A stretch of DNA of 64,000 nucleotides. Source: Citrobacter amalonaticus Y19. GTDB taxonomy: Bacteria > Pseudomonadota > Gammaproteobacteria > Enterobacterales > Enterobacteriaceae. The notes under the pieces were generated by a model. That model was not told the DNA's origin and made no database searches. It worked only from the letters and a program-made list of their open reading frames with translations. The DNA is taken from assembly GCF_000981805.1 (NCBI RefSeq), contig NZ_CP011132.1, forward strand, positions 4,898,001 through 4,962,000, written 5' to 3'. The position numbers were made by a program, and so were the translations under genes. How positions within the stretch are numbered: the first letter of the stretch is position 1; each line of letters opens with the position of its first letter. Of the stretch, positions 52,871-62,393 are shown one piece after another.

Positions 52871-54211
52871 TTACAGGAATCCGTACATGGCAGCAAAGAT
52901 CCAGCCAAAGACGCAGGAGACGCTCACGCCAATCAAACCTGGCAGAATAAAGCTGTGGTTGATGACGAAGCGGCCAATGCGGGTGGTACCGGAACGGTCA
53001 AACTGAATCGCCGCCAGATCGCTTGGGTAGGTCGGCAGAATGTAGTAGCCGTAGCACGCCGGGGCAGATGCCACGATGTAGGCCGGGTCAACGCCGATCG
53101 CCAGCGCGACAGGAACGATAGCCGCCAGCGCCGCTGCCTGGGAGTTAACGAACTTGGAGACCAGCAGCAGAACAATCGCATAGGCCCACGGATACTCTTT
53201 CACCATCTCGCCCAGCACGCCCTGGATTTCATCCATATGCGCGCCGAACATGGTTTCTGCCATCCAGGCGATACCGTATACCGCCACAATCGCGATCATA
53301 CCTGAACGGAAGACTTCGTTTTTAGAGATTGAAGCGGGATTGGTTTTGGTCAGGATAATAATCAGCGCGCCGGTCAGCAGCATGAACATCTGGATAACCA
53401 GCACCATTGACAGCGCTTTGCCGCCAAAGGAAGGACGCAGCTCGGAGAAGGCACCCAGAATGGCCACAATCGCGATAGAACCCAGGAAGATCCACATCGC
53501 CAGCCAGTTGCTTTTCGGCAGCTTTTTGTCCAGCAGCGTTGCGGTGTCACCATACACGTAGTGATGGTTTTCCGGTACGGAGATGAATTTCTGGAAGTCT
53601 TCGTCTTTATCCAGATCTTTACCACGGAACCAGCTGAAAATACCGATTGCCAGGATACCCAACAGCGTGGACGGGATGGTGATCGCCAGCAGGTCAAGGA
53701 ATTCCAGGTGCTTGCCTTCAAACGTCACATTACCCAGCATGGCAACCAGAGAAACCACCGCGACCGATACTGGGCTGGCGATAATCCCCATTTGTGCGCC
53801 GATGGAGCTGGCGGCCATTGGACGTTCCGGGCGGATGTTGTTTTTAATCGCCACGTCGTAAATGATAGGCAGGATCGTGTAAACCACGTGGCCGGTACCG
53901 CAGAGAATAGTCAGGGTACAGGTTACGAACGGCGCAACGATAGAGACATATTTTGGGTTGCGGCGCAGCAGTTTCTCTGCGATCTGCAACATGACATCCA
54001 GGCCACCGGAGGCCTGTAGGGTGGCCGAGGCTGCGACCACGGCGATGATCACCAGCATTACGTCAACCGGTGGTTTACCCGGCTGGAGGTGGAAAACGAA
54101 GACCAGAATGACCAGGCCGATACCGCCTAACAAACCCAGCGCGATACCGCCCTTTCTGGCACCATAAAACAAACATATTAATATTATGAGAAGTTGTATA
54201 CTAAATAGCAT
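52871..54211 (-). CDS. dcuB: Anaerobic C4-dicarboxylate exchanger DcuB
   Basis: 446 residues, Dcu family, about twelve hydrophobic segments. It exchanges fumarate or malate for succinate and in E. coli also acts as a co-sensor with DcuS. Typical segments are GTGHVVYTILPIIYDVAIKN and SNVFVNSQAAALAAIVPVAL-like loops. It is upstream of fumB on the same strand; its promoter lies in the 637-bp gap to dcuR. Confidence 0.97.
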   Translation of the reverse strand: MLFSIQLLIILICLFYGARKGGIALGLLGGIGLVILVFVFHLQPGKPPVDVMLVIIAVVAASATLQASGGLDVMLQIAEKLLRRNPKYVSIVAPFVTCTLTILCGTGHVVYTILPIIYDVAIKNNIRPERPMAASSIGAQMGIIASPVSVAVVSLVAMLGNVTFEGKHLEFLDLLAITIPSTLLGILAIGIFSWFRGKDLDKDEDFQKFISVPENHHYVYGDTATLLDKKLPKSNWLAMWIFLGSIAIVAILGAFSELRPSFGGKALSMVLVIQMFMLLTGALIIILTKTNPASISKNEVFRSGMIAIVAVYGIAWMAETMFGAHMDEIQGVLGEMVKEYPWAYAIVLLLVSKFVNSQAAALAAIVPVALAIGVDPAYIVASAPACYGYYILPTYPSDLAAIQFDRSGTTRIGRFVINHSFILPGLIGVSVSCVFGWIFAAMYGFL

Positions 54212-54848
54212 TTATTTACCCTCGCGATAAAACCAGTCAATTTTGATAAATGGATCACAGCCATGTTCTGTTTTTTGTGTAGTGGGCGCAGAGCCTGGCT
54301 AATATTCGTTTCGTCTGAAAGTGTGATGAGTTTCTAAACATTGAATAAAAGTTTTTCATAAGGAACATGGAAACTCTTATCGTTTTTTTCAGGCTGTTTT
54401 CAGAGAGCAAAACTCTCTGGCGATGGGCAGTGTTGAAAAAGGAGAGCAGAAGCAGGTCCGGGATCTTTTTTGTATCTTTATGAAAAACATGAACATATCA
54501 TCTGCTCACAGAGTGTGCTTATCCCTAAGATGTAGCATGATCTCCATTGCTACCGTTTATCGTTTTTGTTAATCCGTCTGGTTATTTCCAGACTACTCCT
54601 TTGTGGTTAAAAATACACACTCTGTGCGGTGGATAATACTTTATTAACTTTTGTTAGTGTTTTTGAAATTAAAAACAACGCGATGTCGGGTAATAATAAC
54701 GCATTGAAAAATGTGAGATGATGCAATTATATTTGATCTGGCACAATTTCTGAATTTTCAGGCAGTAACCTTAACCTTTTTATTTTTTCATTATTGTAAT
54801 AATTGTTACCAATATATAACGAAATAACACAAGGCTAAGATTTATCTT
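54212..54848. promoter_or_regulatory. dcuB-dcuR intergenic region
   Basis: 637 bp, AT-rich, without a credible gene. It contains the dcuB promoter region, which in E. coli responds to FNR, CRP, NarL and DcuR. Two small inverted repeats are visible (CAGAGAG/CTCTCTG at about 54401-54419 and GTCTGG/CCAGAC near 54580). I found no clean FNR palindrome by eye. Confidence 0.5.
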
Positions 54849-55568
54849 CTACTGGCAATATTGCTTAAGTAAAGAATAATGCTCTGCCTGAATCCGGTAG
54901 CGATAAACCGGTCTACCCGTGACGCCATAATGGATACTGGTGACCAGAATATGGCAGTTAACCAGCCAGATGAGGTATTTGCGGCAGGAGACGCGGGAGA
55001 TATTCACCGCATTTGCCAGTTCATCGGTTGAAAACTCATAATCCTGATGCGCATCGATCCACTGACACAGCGTGCGCAGCGTTTGCGGCGTTAAGCCTTT
55101 CGGCAGACGGCGGGTGTCCTGCTCATTGGACGCGCTGCCGTGGATCAGTTGATCCAGCTCTGACTGCTCATAATACTGGTGCTTGTCCATGTCCCTTTTC
55201 TTTTGCAACCAGCTGGTGAGCGCTTCCTCAAAACGTGAGGCCTGAAACGGCTTGATTAAGTAATCAACGACGCCATAGTGCAGCGAGTCCTTAATCGTCA
55301 TGGCATCGGCGGCAGAAGAGATGACAATGACATCGATTTTGCAGCCGGCGGCATGCAGAAGGGGAAGCAGGTCCAGCCCATTCTCTTTCTGCATGTAAAT
55401 ATCCAGCAAAATCAGGTCTATCTGAACGTCGCTATGAAAGATAACCTCTTTGGCTTTCTCCAGCGTTGAGGCGGTTCCGCAGCACTGAAAACCGGGGATC
55501 TGTGCGACATAGCGGCGGTTTAACTCCGCGACCATGGCGTCGTCATCGATAATAAAGACATTGATCAT
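54849..55568 (-). CDS. dcuR: Response regulator DcuR
   Basis: CitB-type regulator, 239 residues. Phospho-acceptor Asp56 is in DLILLDIYMQKENG; the C-terminal helix-turn-helix is STDELANAVNISRVSCRKYL. It activates dcuB-fumB, frd and dctA in response to C4-dicarboxylates. It overlaps dcuS by 4 bp. Confidence 0.97.
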   Translation of the reverse strand: MINVFIIDDDAMVAELNRRYVAQIPGFQCCGTASTLEKAKEVIFHSDVQIDLILLDIYMQKENGLDLLPLLHAAGCKIDVIVISSAADAMTIKDSLHYGVVDYLIKPFQASRFEEALTSWLQKKRDMDKHQYYEQSELDQLIHGSASNEQDTRRLPKGLTPQTLRTLCQWIDAHQDYEFSTDELANAVNISRVSCRKYLIWLVNCHILVTSIHYGVTGRPVYRYRIQAEHYSLLKQYCQ

Positions 55569-57196
55569 GTGCTGGCCCTCTCCCCATCCCAGGGTATTTG
55601 TACAAAAAATTGTGTGAAAACGCCAGGTTCGGATTCCACAAAAATATTGCCGCCAAGACTTTCAACTTGTTGTTTAACAAGCGCTAAACCGACGCCGCGT
55701 TCAGTTCCTTTCGACGAGACGCCTTTCTCAAAAATCGCGTCGAGGCGGTGCGGTTCGATGCCGGGACCATCGTCACTCACTTCACAATGCAACCAGCCAT
55801 TGCGATAGTATAAGGAGACGTTGATTTCACCTCCTGACTGCTGTGCTAACGCGTCGATTGCGTTTTCAATCAGATTTCCGAGCGCGGTAATCAATACCGC
55901 AATTTGATCTTCATTGCCGCTGTCCGGTAATTGGCTGTCATGGCTAATCACCAGTTTGTGCCCTGAATCGGATGTGCGATTAATCTTACTGAGTAAAAAG
56001 CCCGCAATGACCGGCGATCTAATTTTGCCTAACAGTGAGCCGATCTCTTCCTGATAGTTATTAGCCGTTCTAATAATATAGTCTTCCAGTTGCTTATAAC
56101 TCTTCAGATGTAACAATCCCAGAATCACATGTAATTTATTCATGAATTCGTGGGATCGTTCACGGAGTGAGTCGGCATAGTTCACCATGCCATCGAGTCG
56201 CTGCATCAACTGGCGAACTTCCGTTTTATCCCTGAAGGTGGAGATCGCGCCAATAATCTTGCCGCCGCTGCGAACCGGAACGGTATTAATGAGCAGCAAC
56301 CGGTCTTTGATGTTGATCTCTTCATCGCGGTGCGGCGTACCGTCGCGCAAAACTTCGCTGAGATCCACCACCTGCGACCAGGCGTGGCTGAGCGTGGAAA
56401 ACTGGGGATCGTCCTGTGACTTACGGTAGTTCAGCAACTCCTGGGCGGCATCGTTGATTAACGTCACTTCGCCTTTGTCGTCAACGGCGATCACCCCTTC
56501 CTTGATCGACTGTAGCATCGCCTGGCGCTGTTCAAACAGGGTGGAAATCTCATACGGCTCCAGACCAAACAGGATGCGCTTGAGCACTTTCACCAGCCCC
56601 CAGGTACCCAGCAGGCCAACCAGTACGCCAAAAAGTACGGACCAGATAATACTGCCACGGCTGTTGTTAATCTGTTCGGTGACCCGACTCAGTTCCTGAC
56701 CGATCGCGACCACTCCAATCTGGCGGTGATTGTCGTCATAAATGGGGGTGAAAACGCGCAGCGCCTGGGCGAGAAAGCCCCGGTTGATGGCGATATTCTC
56801 TTTGCCATCTAACGCCCGCAAAATATCGTCACCTTTAAATGGCTGCCCGATGCGCTGGGCTTCCGGGTGGGAATAACGCAGGCTTTTCATGTCGGTAACG
56901 ACAATAAACAGCATATCGTTACGCTTGCGCACCGCTTCGGCAATCGCCTGAATCCCGCTATCCTCAGGTTTTTTCATCAACCCTTCGCGGATCTCCGGCG
57001 AATCGGCCAGCGTTCGGGCAACGGCCAGCGCCTTGTTAGCCAGGGCATCACGCGTCATGTGGCTGATTTGTGAGAAGTAGAACAGGTGTACGACCAGCAA
57101 GACAGAAAACAACACGGCGCTGACCATCAATATTACCGTCGTACCGAGTTTCATCGGCCGTGTACGTAGCGTGCGGCAAGGCAGAGAGTGTCTCAT
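55565..57196 (-). CDS. dcuS: C4-dicarboxylate sensor kinase DcuS
   Basis: 543 residues, the E. coli length. Two membrane helices (about residues 20-42 and 182-200) flank a periplasmic PAS-like domain that binds fumarate (VVTDMKSLRYSHPEAQRIG). A cytoplasmic PAS domain and the kinase follow: His349 in RERSHEFMNKLHVILG, N box NLIENAIDAL, G box DDGPGI and GVGLALV. Confidence 0.97.
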   Translation of the reverse strand: MRHSLPCRTLRTRPMKLGTTVILMVSAVLFSVLLVVHLFYFSQISHMTRDALANKALAVARTLADSPEIREGLMKKPEDSGIQAIAEAVRKRNDMLFIVVTDMKSLRYSHPEAQRIGQPFKGDDILRALDGKENIAINRGFLAQALRVFTPIYDDNHRQIGVVAIGQELSRVTEQINNSRGSIIWSVLFGVLVGLLGTWGLVKVLKRILFGLEPYEISTLFEQRQAMLQSIKEGVIAVDDKGEVTLINDAAQELLNYRKSQDDPQFSTLSHAWSQVVDLSEVLRDGTPHRDEEINIKDRLLLINTVPVRSGGKIIGAISTFRDKTEVRQLMQRLDGMVNYADSLRERSHEFMNKLHVILGLLHLKSYKQLEDYIIRTANNYQEEIGSLLGKIRSPVIAGFLLSKINRTSDSGHKLVISHDSQLPDSGNEDQIAVLITALGNLIENAIDALAQQSGGEINVSLYYRNGWLHCEVSDDGPGIEPHRLDAIFEKGVSSKGTERGVGLALVKQQVESLGGNIFVESEPGVFTQFFVQIPWDGERAST

Positions 57197-57315
57197 TGTG
57201 GTCCCAGGTTCACTGTTCGTGTGGGTATTATCCCTATTGGGACGCGTAATTCAAAGGTGGCAGGGAAATTCACCGCAGCAGGAGCGCTAATATCAGACAA
57301 TTATTGCGCATGTCG

Positions 57316-58266
57316 TCAGCAACCTGCGGCAATATAATCGCCATTGGCGCTAATCGGGATCACCGTTAAGAACAGGATTGTGGCAAAAAGAATCAGCACC
57401 ACGCCCCCGACAATTCTGGCTGCAGGTGCCAGCCATTTCAGGGCCGGATGTCCTGTGCCGAACCATGAGAGCGTCTGATTTCGGGCATAGCGCACCGCCA
57501 GGGACAGCCCCATGATTGACAGCGCGGTGCCAAAGGACATGGTCATCACCGCCGCAATGCCCCAGGTGACGATGCCGAGGGCGTTGGAAAATAACAGGAT
57601 CATGATCGCCCCACTGCATGGCCGGGCGCCGATGGCGAGAATCACCCCCAGTCGGGTTTTCCAGTTGCCGTCCACCAGCGTCTGCCCGACGCCGTGATGC
57701 CCGCAGCCGCACTTCTCATCATGGCTATGCAGGGGCGTAAACCGGGTGAAGGTGATGGGACGCAGGGATTTTAAAGCATGATAGATCATAAAAGCGCCAA
57801 ACCCGGCGATCAGCAGCGCACTGATTTTCTCAACGTACCACCGGCTGGTGCTCAAATCACCAGATGCCAGGTTAAAGCCAATCGCGAGGATAAACACAAA
57901 CAGAATCGCGCTGACGCCTTGCATCAGGCTGCCAACAAAAGGCACGACCCGCGCAGCCAGCAGGCTCTCCTTATTGGTGCTCAGATAAGTCGTCACGATG
58001 AACTTTCCATGTCCCGGCCCGACGGCATGCAGCACGCCGTACAGAAAAGCCCCCGTCAGTAACCAGAAACCACCGCTGTATTGATGATTATTCAACTGCA
58101 ACAGGTACATCACCAGGTAACGATGCAGCGTGATTTGCGTCGCCAGACACCATTGGATGAATGCCCCCCAGTGAAGATGCAGAGTATAGCCTACCCCGAA
58201 CAGTGTCAGGGTCAGGAGTCCTGCCAGCGAAAGGCGCAGAGAGTGATGGCGTCCGGATGCGATCAT
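57316..58266 (-). CDS. NicO/RcnA-family nickel/cobalt transporter
   Basis: 316 residues, about seven membrane helices. Family motifs are HAVGPGHGKFIVTTY (about residue 80) and GARPCSGAIMILLFSNALG (about residue 212). A short His/Cys-rich loop (HSHDEKCGCGHHGVG) lies between them, much shorter than the His-rich loop of E. coli RcnA. It probably moves Ni(II) or Co(II) out of the cell, though import cannot be excluded. No regulator gene is adjacent. It stands between dcuS and the dms locus; E. coli lacks it here. Confidence 0.85.
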   Translation of the reverse strand: MIASGRHHSLRLSLAGLLTLTLFGVGYTLHLHWGAFIQWCLATQITLHRYLVMYLLQLNNHQYSGGFWLLTGAFLYGVLHAVGPGHGKFIVTTYLSTNKESLLAARVVPFVGSLMQGVSAILFVFILAIGFNLASGDLSTSRWYVEKISALLIAGFGAFMIYHALKSLRPITFTRFTPLHSHDEKCGCGHHGVGQTLVDGNWKTRLGVILAIGARPCSGAIMILLFSNALGIVTWGIAAVMTMSFGTALSIMGLSLAVRYARNQTLSWFGTGHPALKWLAPAARIVGGVVLILFATILFLTVIPISANGDYIAAGC

Positions 58267-58296
58267 GATTCAGTCTGGCGATAGGTATGATTACAC

Positions 58297-58324
58297 AGTA
58301 TAGCCTGGTTAAGGGGTGAACCCC
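58297..58324 (-). promoter_or_regulatory. Promoter-like site of the nickel/cobalt transporter gene
   Basis: On the minus strand a -10-like TATACT (58302-58297) lies about 30 bp before the ATG. Just upstream is GGGGTGAACCCC (58313-58324), a G-tract/C-tract palindrome of the style bound by RcnR/CsoR-type metal repressors. Sequence-only suggestion. Confidence 0.4.
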
Positions 58325-58664
58325 GCTGCACCGTGCAGACTTTCTCCTTTTTGCATAATAAATAATTATATTATTGATTGGTTTTCATAAAAAGTTTATA
58401 TGATGTCAGCATGCAGGAGATAACGTCTGTCCTGGAATAATCGTGTTTTATCTCGCCACAAAAATAAGACGTTCAGGACGCTTGCCTGACGGGATATATA
58501 ATCGTAGTATACTGTTGTATACAGCGAATAATCGACTGTTGTTCCAATTTTATATATTGTATGTGTATAAAAAGTTCACCTTCAGTTAAATCACTGCTTT
58601 TTATCAGGTCGAAAATGATAAGCCTGTCATAATTTCCTCACTTTATTTCGTCATAAAAATTCGC

Positions 58665-58678
58665 TTGATCATAATCAA
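58665..58678 (+). promoter_or_regulatory. Perfect FNR box, now separated from dmsA by the IS
   Basis: TTGAT-CATA-ATCAA matches the FNR consensus in all defined positions. It ends 17 bp before the left end of the IS5-type element. The rest of the 429-bp gap before the IS (58267-58695) is AT-rich non-coding DNA. Confidence 0.9.
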
Positions 58679-58695
58679 CCATCAGTCACGTTTAG

Positions 58696-59890
58696 GGAAG
58701 GTGCGAACAAGTCCCTGATATGAGATCATGTTTGTCATCTGGAGCCATGGAACAGGGTTCATCATGAGTCATCAACTCACCTTCGCCGACAGTGAATTCA
58801 GCAGTAAGCGCCGTCAGACCAGAAAAGAGATTTTCTTGTCCCGCATGGAGCAGATTCTGCCATGGCAAAACATGGTGGAAGTCATCGAGCCGTTTTACCC
58901 CAAGGCTGGTAATGGCCGGCGACCTTATCCGCTGGAAACCATGCTACGCATTCACTGCATGCAGCATTGGTACAACCTGAGCGATGGCGCGATGGAAGAT
59001 GCTCTGTACGAAATCGCCTCCATGCGTCTGTTTGCCCGGTTATCCCTGGATAGCGCCCTGCCGGACCGCACCACCATCATGAATTTCCGCCACCTGCTGG
59101 AGCAGCATCAACTGGCCCGCCAATTGTTCAAGACCATCAATCGCTGGCTGGCCGAAGCAGGCGTCATGATGACCCAAGGCACCTTGGTCGATGCCACCAT
59201 CATTGAGGCACCCAGCTCGACCAAGAACAAAGAGCAGCAACGCGATCCGGAGATGCATCAGACCAAGAAAGGCAATCAGTGGCACTTTGGCATGAAGGCC
59301 CACATTGGTGTCGATGCCAAGAGTGGCCTGACCCACAGCCTAGTCACCACCGCGGCCAACGAGCATGACCTCAATCAGCTGGGTAATCTGCTGCATGGAG
59401 AGGAGCAATTTGTCTCAGCCGATGCCGGCTACCAAGGGGCGCCACAGCGCGAGGAGCTGGCCGAGGTGGATGTGGACTGGCTGATCGCCGAGCGCCCCGG
59501 CAAGGTAAGAACCTTGAAACAGCATCCACGCAAGAACAAAACGGCCATCAACATCGAATACATGAAAGCCAGCATCCGGGCCAAGGTGGAGCACCCATTT
59601 CGCATCATCAAGCGACAGTTCGGCTTCGTGAAAGCCAGATACAAGGGGTTGCTGAAAAACGATAACCAACTGGCGATGTTATTCACGCTGGCCAACCTGT
59701 TTCGGGCGGACCAAATGATACGTCAGTGGGAGAGATCTCACTAAAAACTGGGGATAACGCCTTAAATGGCGAAGAAACGGTCTAAATAGGCTGATTCAAG
59801 GCATTTACGGGAGAAAAAATCGGCTCAAACATGAAGAAATGAAATGACTGAGTCAGCCGAGAAGAATTTCCCCGCTTATTCGCACCTTCC
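58696..59890 (+). mobile_element. IS5-family element (IS5/ISKpn26-like), 1195 bp, intact
   Basis: Terminal inverted repeats begin GGAAGGTGCGAACAAG at 58696 and end as the reverse complement GGAAGGTGCGAATAAG at 59890. The 4-bp direct repeat TTAG (58692-58695 and 59891-59894) fits the YTAR target of IS5. The 1195-bp length and transposase match IS5. Full ends, an intact gene and an identical target duplication indicate a recent insertion. Confidence 0.95.
58764..59744 (+). CDS. IS5-family transposase
   Basis: 326 residues from MSHQLTFADSEFSSKRRQ; an in-frame upstream ATG (58728) gives 338. DDE residues are visible in LVDATIIEAP, SADAGYQGAPQ and the E of KVEHPFRIIKRQFG. Intact, so the element may still move. 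The sequence is almost identical to the IS5 transposase as I recall it. Confidence 0.95.
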   Translation: MSHQLTFADSEFSSKRRQTRKEIFLSRMEQILPWQNMVEVIEPFYPKAGNGRRPYPLETMLRIHCMQHWYNLSDGAMEDALYEIASMRLFARLSLDSALPDRTTIMNFRHLLEQHQLARQLFKTINRWLAEAGVMMTQGTLVDATIIEAPSSTKNKEQQRDPEMHQTKKGNQWHFGMKAHIGVDAKSGLTHSLVTTAANEHDLNQLGNLLHGEEQFVSADAGYQGAPQREELAEVDVDWLIAERPGKVRTLKQHPRKNKTAINIEYMKASIRAKVEHPFRIIKRQFGFVKARYKGLLKNDNQLAMLFTLANLFRADQMIRQWERSH

Positions 59891-59899
59891 TTAGCCCTT

Positions 59900-59905
59900 T
59901 ATGAT
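59900..59905 (+). promoter_or_regulatory. Native -10 hexamer of the dms operon
   Basis: TATGAT, one mismatch from TATAAT, 10 bp inside the right IS end. If the IS and one TTAG are removed, its first base lies 29.5 bp after the centre of the FNR box at 58665-58678, the class II spacing (FNR at -41.5, start near 59912). Confidence 0.75.
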
Positions 59906-59947
59906 GACTTATTAATAATAACTATGGATGACATGTGAGAAATAAAG

Positions 59948-62380
59948 ATGGAAATAAAAAAGTGGCTTAACACAACACTATCCCGACGGGATGCGGTGAC
60001 CGGCACCGCAAAAATAGGTGCCGCCGTTGCGCTCAGTAACGCAATTACGTTGCCTTTCTCTGCCAGCGCACAGGCCGAAACGACCACGACATCAACGCAA
60101 GGCGGTACTGGTGAAACCGTTCGCCACAGCGCCTGTCTGGTTAACTGCGGCAGTCGTTGCCCGCTGAAAGTGATCGTTAAAGATGATCGCATTGTCCGTA
60201 TTGAACCGGAAGACGCAAAAGACGACGCGGTATTTGGCGAGCACCAGATTCGTCCGTGTTTGCGCGGACGTTCCAGTCGCTGGCGGGTATATAGTCCGGA
60301 CCGGATTAAATATCCGATGAAACGCGTCGGTAAACGCGGCGAAGGGAAATTCAAACGTATTTCCTGGGATGAAGCGACCGCATTTATCGCGGCAGAATTA
60401 AAACGCGTGACGGAAAAATATGGCCGTGAAGCCATTTATTATAATTATCAGTCAGGCGCGTATTACCATACCCAGGGAACACCTGCCTGGAAACGCCTGT
60501 TGAATCTCACTGGCGGCTATTTAAATTACCATAACACCTATTCCACCGCGCAAATTGCCACCGCCACGCCATACACCCATGGCGTTTATGTCGGGAGCCA
60601 CTTTACCCAAATTGCCCATTCCGATCTGGTCGTGCTGTTTGGTCTGAATTTGTCTGAAACGCGCATGTCCGGTGGCGGACAGGTGGAAGAGTTACGCCGT
60701 GCGCTGGAAGCCTCAAAGGCGCGGGTGATTATTATCGATCCGCGCTATACCGACTCGGTGATTACCGAGCATGCCGAGTGGCTGCCGATTCACCCGACGA
60801 CCGATGCTGCGCTGGTGGCCGGTATCGCGCACACGCTGATTACCGAACAGTTAATTAATGAAGCTGAGGTGAATAAGTACTGCGTGGGTTATGACAGCAG
60901 CACGCTGCCCGAAGGCGCTGCGCCGAATGCCAGTTATAAAGACTACGTAACCGGTAAGGGCGATGACGGTATCGCTAAAACCCCAGAATGGGCGGCGGAT
61001 ATCACCGGTATTCCGGCAACGCGCATTCGCCAACTGGCGCGCGAGATCGCCTCGGCCCGCGCCTGCTACATTTGTCAGGGCTGGGGGCCGCAGCGTCATG
61101 CCAACGGCGAGCAAACCGTGCGCGCCATTCAGACACTGCCTGCGCTGACGGGCCACTTTGGCCTGCCGGGAACCAACAACGGCAACTGGCCTTATGGTAC
61201 CCCGTATGGCGTGCCGCTGTTACCGATTTTGACCAACCCAATCAAAACCTCTATCCCGTGCTATCTCTGGACGGATGCGATTCAACGTCCGGAAGTCATG
61301 ACGGCCACCACGATGGGCGTGAAAGGGGCGGACAAACTGAAAACCGGCATCAAGCTGTTCTTCAACCAGGCCGGTAATACGTTGTTGAACCAGCACGGTG
61401 AAACCAACCGTACGCGTAAAATTCTCGCGGATGAAAGCTTGTGCGAAACCATTATCGTCATTGAAAACCACATGACGCCGAGCGCGAAGTACGCCGATCT
61501 CCTGCTGCCGGAAACCAGCTATCTCGAAGCGGAAGATCTGGTGGACAGCTCTTATGCCGCGGGTTCTCACAACTACATGATCGCCCTACAAAAAACGGTC
61601 ACGCCGATGTGGGAGGTGCGTAGCACTTACGATATCTGTGCCGATATCGCCGGGCATCTGGGCTTGCGCGAGCAGTACACCGAAGGACGTACGCAGGCGC
61701 AGTGGGCAGAAATGCACTATCAGCAGATCCGCGAAAAACGTCCGTACCTGCCGGAATGGCCGGTAGCAAAAACGATGGGGGTTATCGACCAGCGCACCGC
61801 GACGGACAAACAGAGCCTGGCGTTTGCTGATTTTCGCGCCGATGCCGTGGCGAATCCACTGACTACGCCATCCGGTAAGATTGAGATCTACTCGCAGGCG
61901 CTGGCCGATCTCGCCAAAGCGTGGACGTTGCCGGAAGGCGATCGCATCCCGGCGGTGCCGGAGTTCTGCGAAGTGAAAGAGTCGCACCTGAACAAAGTGC
62001 TGACCGCGAAATATCCGCTTCAACTGAGCGGTTTTCATACTAAAGGCCATACCCACTCAACCTATACCAACGTGCTGATGCTGCATGAAGCGGTACCGGA
62101 TGAAGTGTGGATCAACCCGATAGATGCCAGCGCGCGTCAACTGAACTCAGGCGATCTGGTGCATGTGTTCAACGATCGCGGCGTGGTGGCGATCCCTTGC
62201 AAGGTGACTCAGCGTATTCTCCCGGGCGTGGTGGCGATGCCGCAGGGGGCGTGGACCCGTCTGGACAGCAACGGTGTGGACGTTGGCGGGTGCATCAACA
62301 CCCTGACCAGTCATCTGCCGTCGCCGCTGGCGAAAGGGAATCCGCAGCATACCAACCTGGTTGAAATCAAACGCGCTTAA
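59948..62380 (+). CDS. dmsA: DMSO-reductase-type molybdoenzyme, catalytic subunit (DmsA-like)
   Basis: 810 residues. The N-terminus has a twin-arginine export signal (LSRRDAVTG, Arg13-Arg14, then a hydrophobic part to about 42). The [4Fe-4S] cysteines are 63, 67, 71 and 104, and Ser199 in NTYSTAQ is the expected molybdenum ligand. It binds bis-MGD and reduces S- or N-oxides with electrons from DmsBC. Resembles the second DmsA-type operon of Salmonella next to dcuS rather than the classic dmsA by serC. Its true substrate is unknown. The native promoter is split by the IS. Confidence 0.93.
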   Translation: MEIKKWLNTTLSRRDAVTGTAKIGAAVALSNAITLPFSASAQAETTTTSTQGGTGETVRHSACLVNCGSRCPLKVIVKDDRIVRIEPEDAKDDAVFGEHQIRPCLRGRSSRWRVYSPDRIKYPMKRVGKRGEGKFKRISWDEATAFIAAELKRVTEKYGREAIYYNYQSGAYYHTQGTPAWKRLLNLTGGYLNYHNTYSTAQIATATPYTHGVYVGSHFTQIAHSDLVVLFGLNLSETRMSGGGQVEELRRALEASKARVIIIDPRYTDSVITEHAEWLPIHPTTDAALVAGIAHTLITEQLINEAEVNKYCVGYDSSTLPEGAAPNASYKDYVTGKGDDGIAKTPEWAADITGIPATRIRQLAREIASARACYICQGWGPQRHANGEQTVRAIQTLPALTGHFGLPGTNNGNWPYGTPYGVPLLPILTNPIKTSIPCYLWTDAIQRPEVMTATTMGVKGADKLKTGIKLFFNQAGNTLLNQHGETNRTRKILADESLCETIIVIENHMTPSAKYADLLLPETSYLEAEDLVDSSYAAGSHNYMIALQKTVTPMWEVRSTYDICADIAGHLGLREQYTEGRTQAQWAEMHYQQIREKRPYLPEWPVAKTMGVIDQRTATDKQSLAFADFRADAVANPLTTPSGKIEIYSQALADLAKAWTLPEGDRIPAVPEFCEVKESHLNKVLTAKYPLQLSGFHTKGHTHSTYTNVLMLHEAVPDEVWINPIDASARQLNSGDLVHVFNDRGVVAIPCKVTQRILPGVVAMPQGAWTRLDSNGVDVGGCINTLTSHLPSPLAKGNPQHTNLVEIKRA

Positions 62381-62393
62381 GGAGTGATCTGCA

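Noticed and set aside
54212..54848. FNR or CRP site upstream of dcuB (for example TTGATAAATGGATCA)
   Set aside because: The half-sites have the wrong spacing (6 instead of 4 bp for FNR; 8 instead of 6 for CRP), so I did not annotate a site.
59899..60435. 178-codon minus-strand frame overlapping the dmsA start
   Set aside because: Antisense to the Tat signal and iron-sulfur region of dmsA, with no family match.
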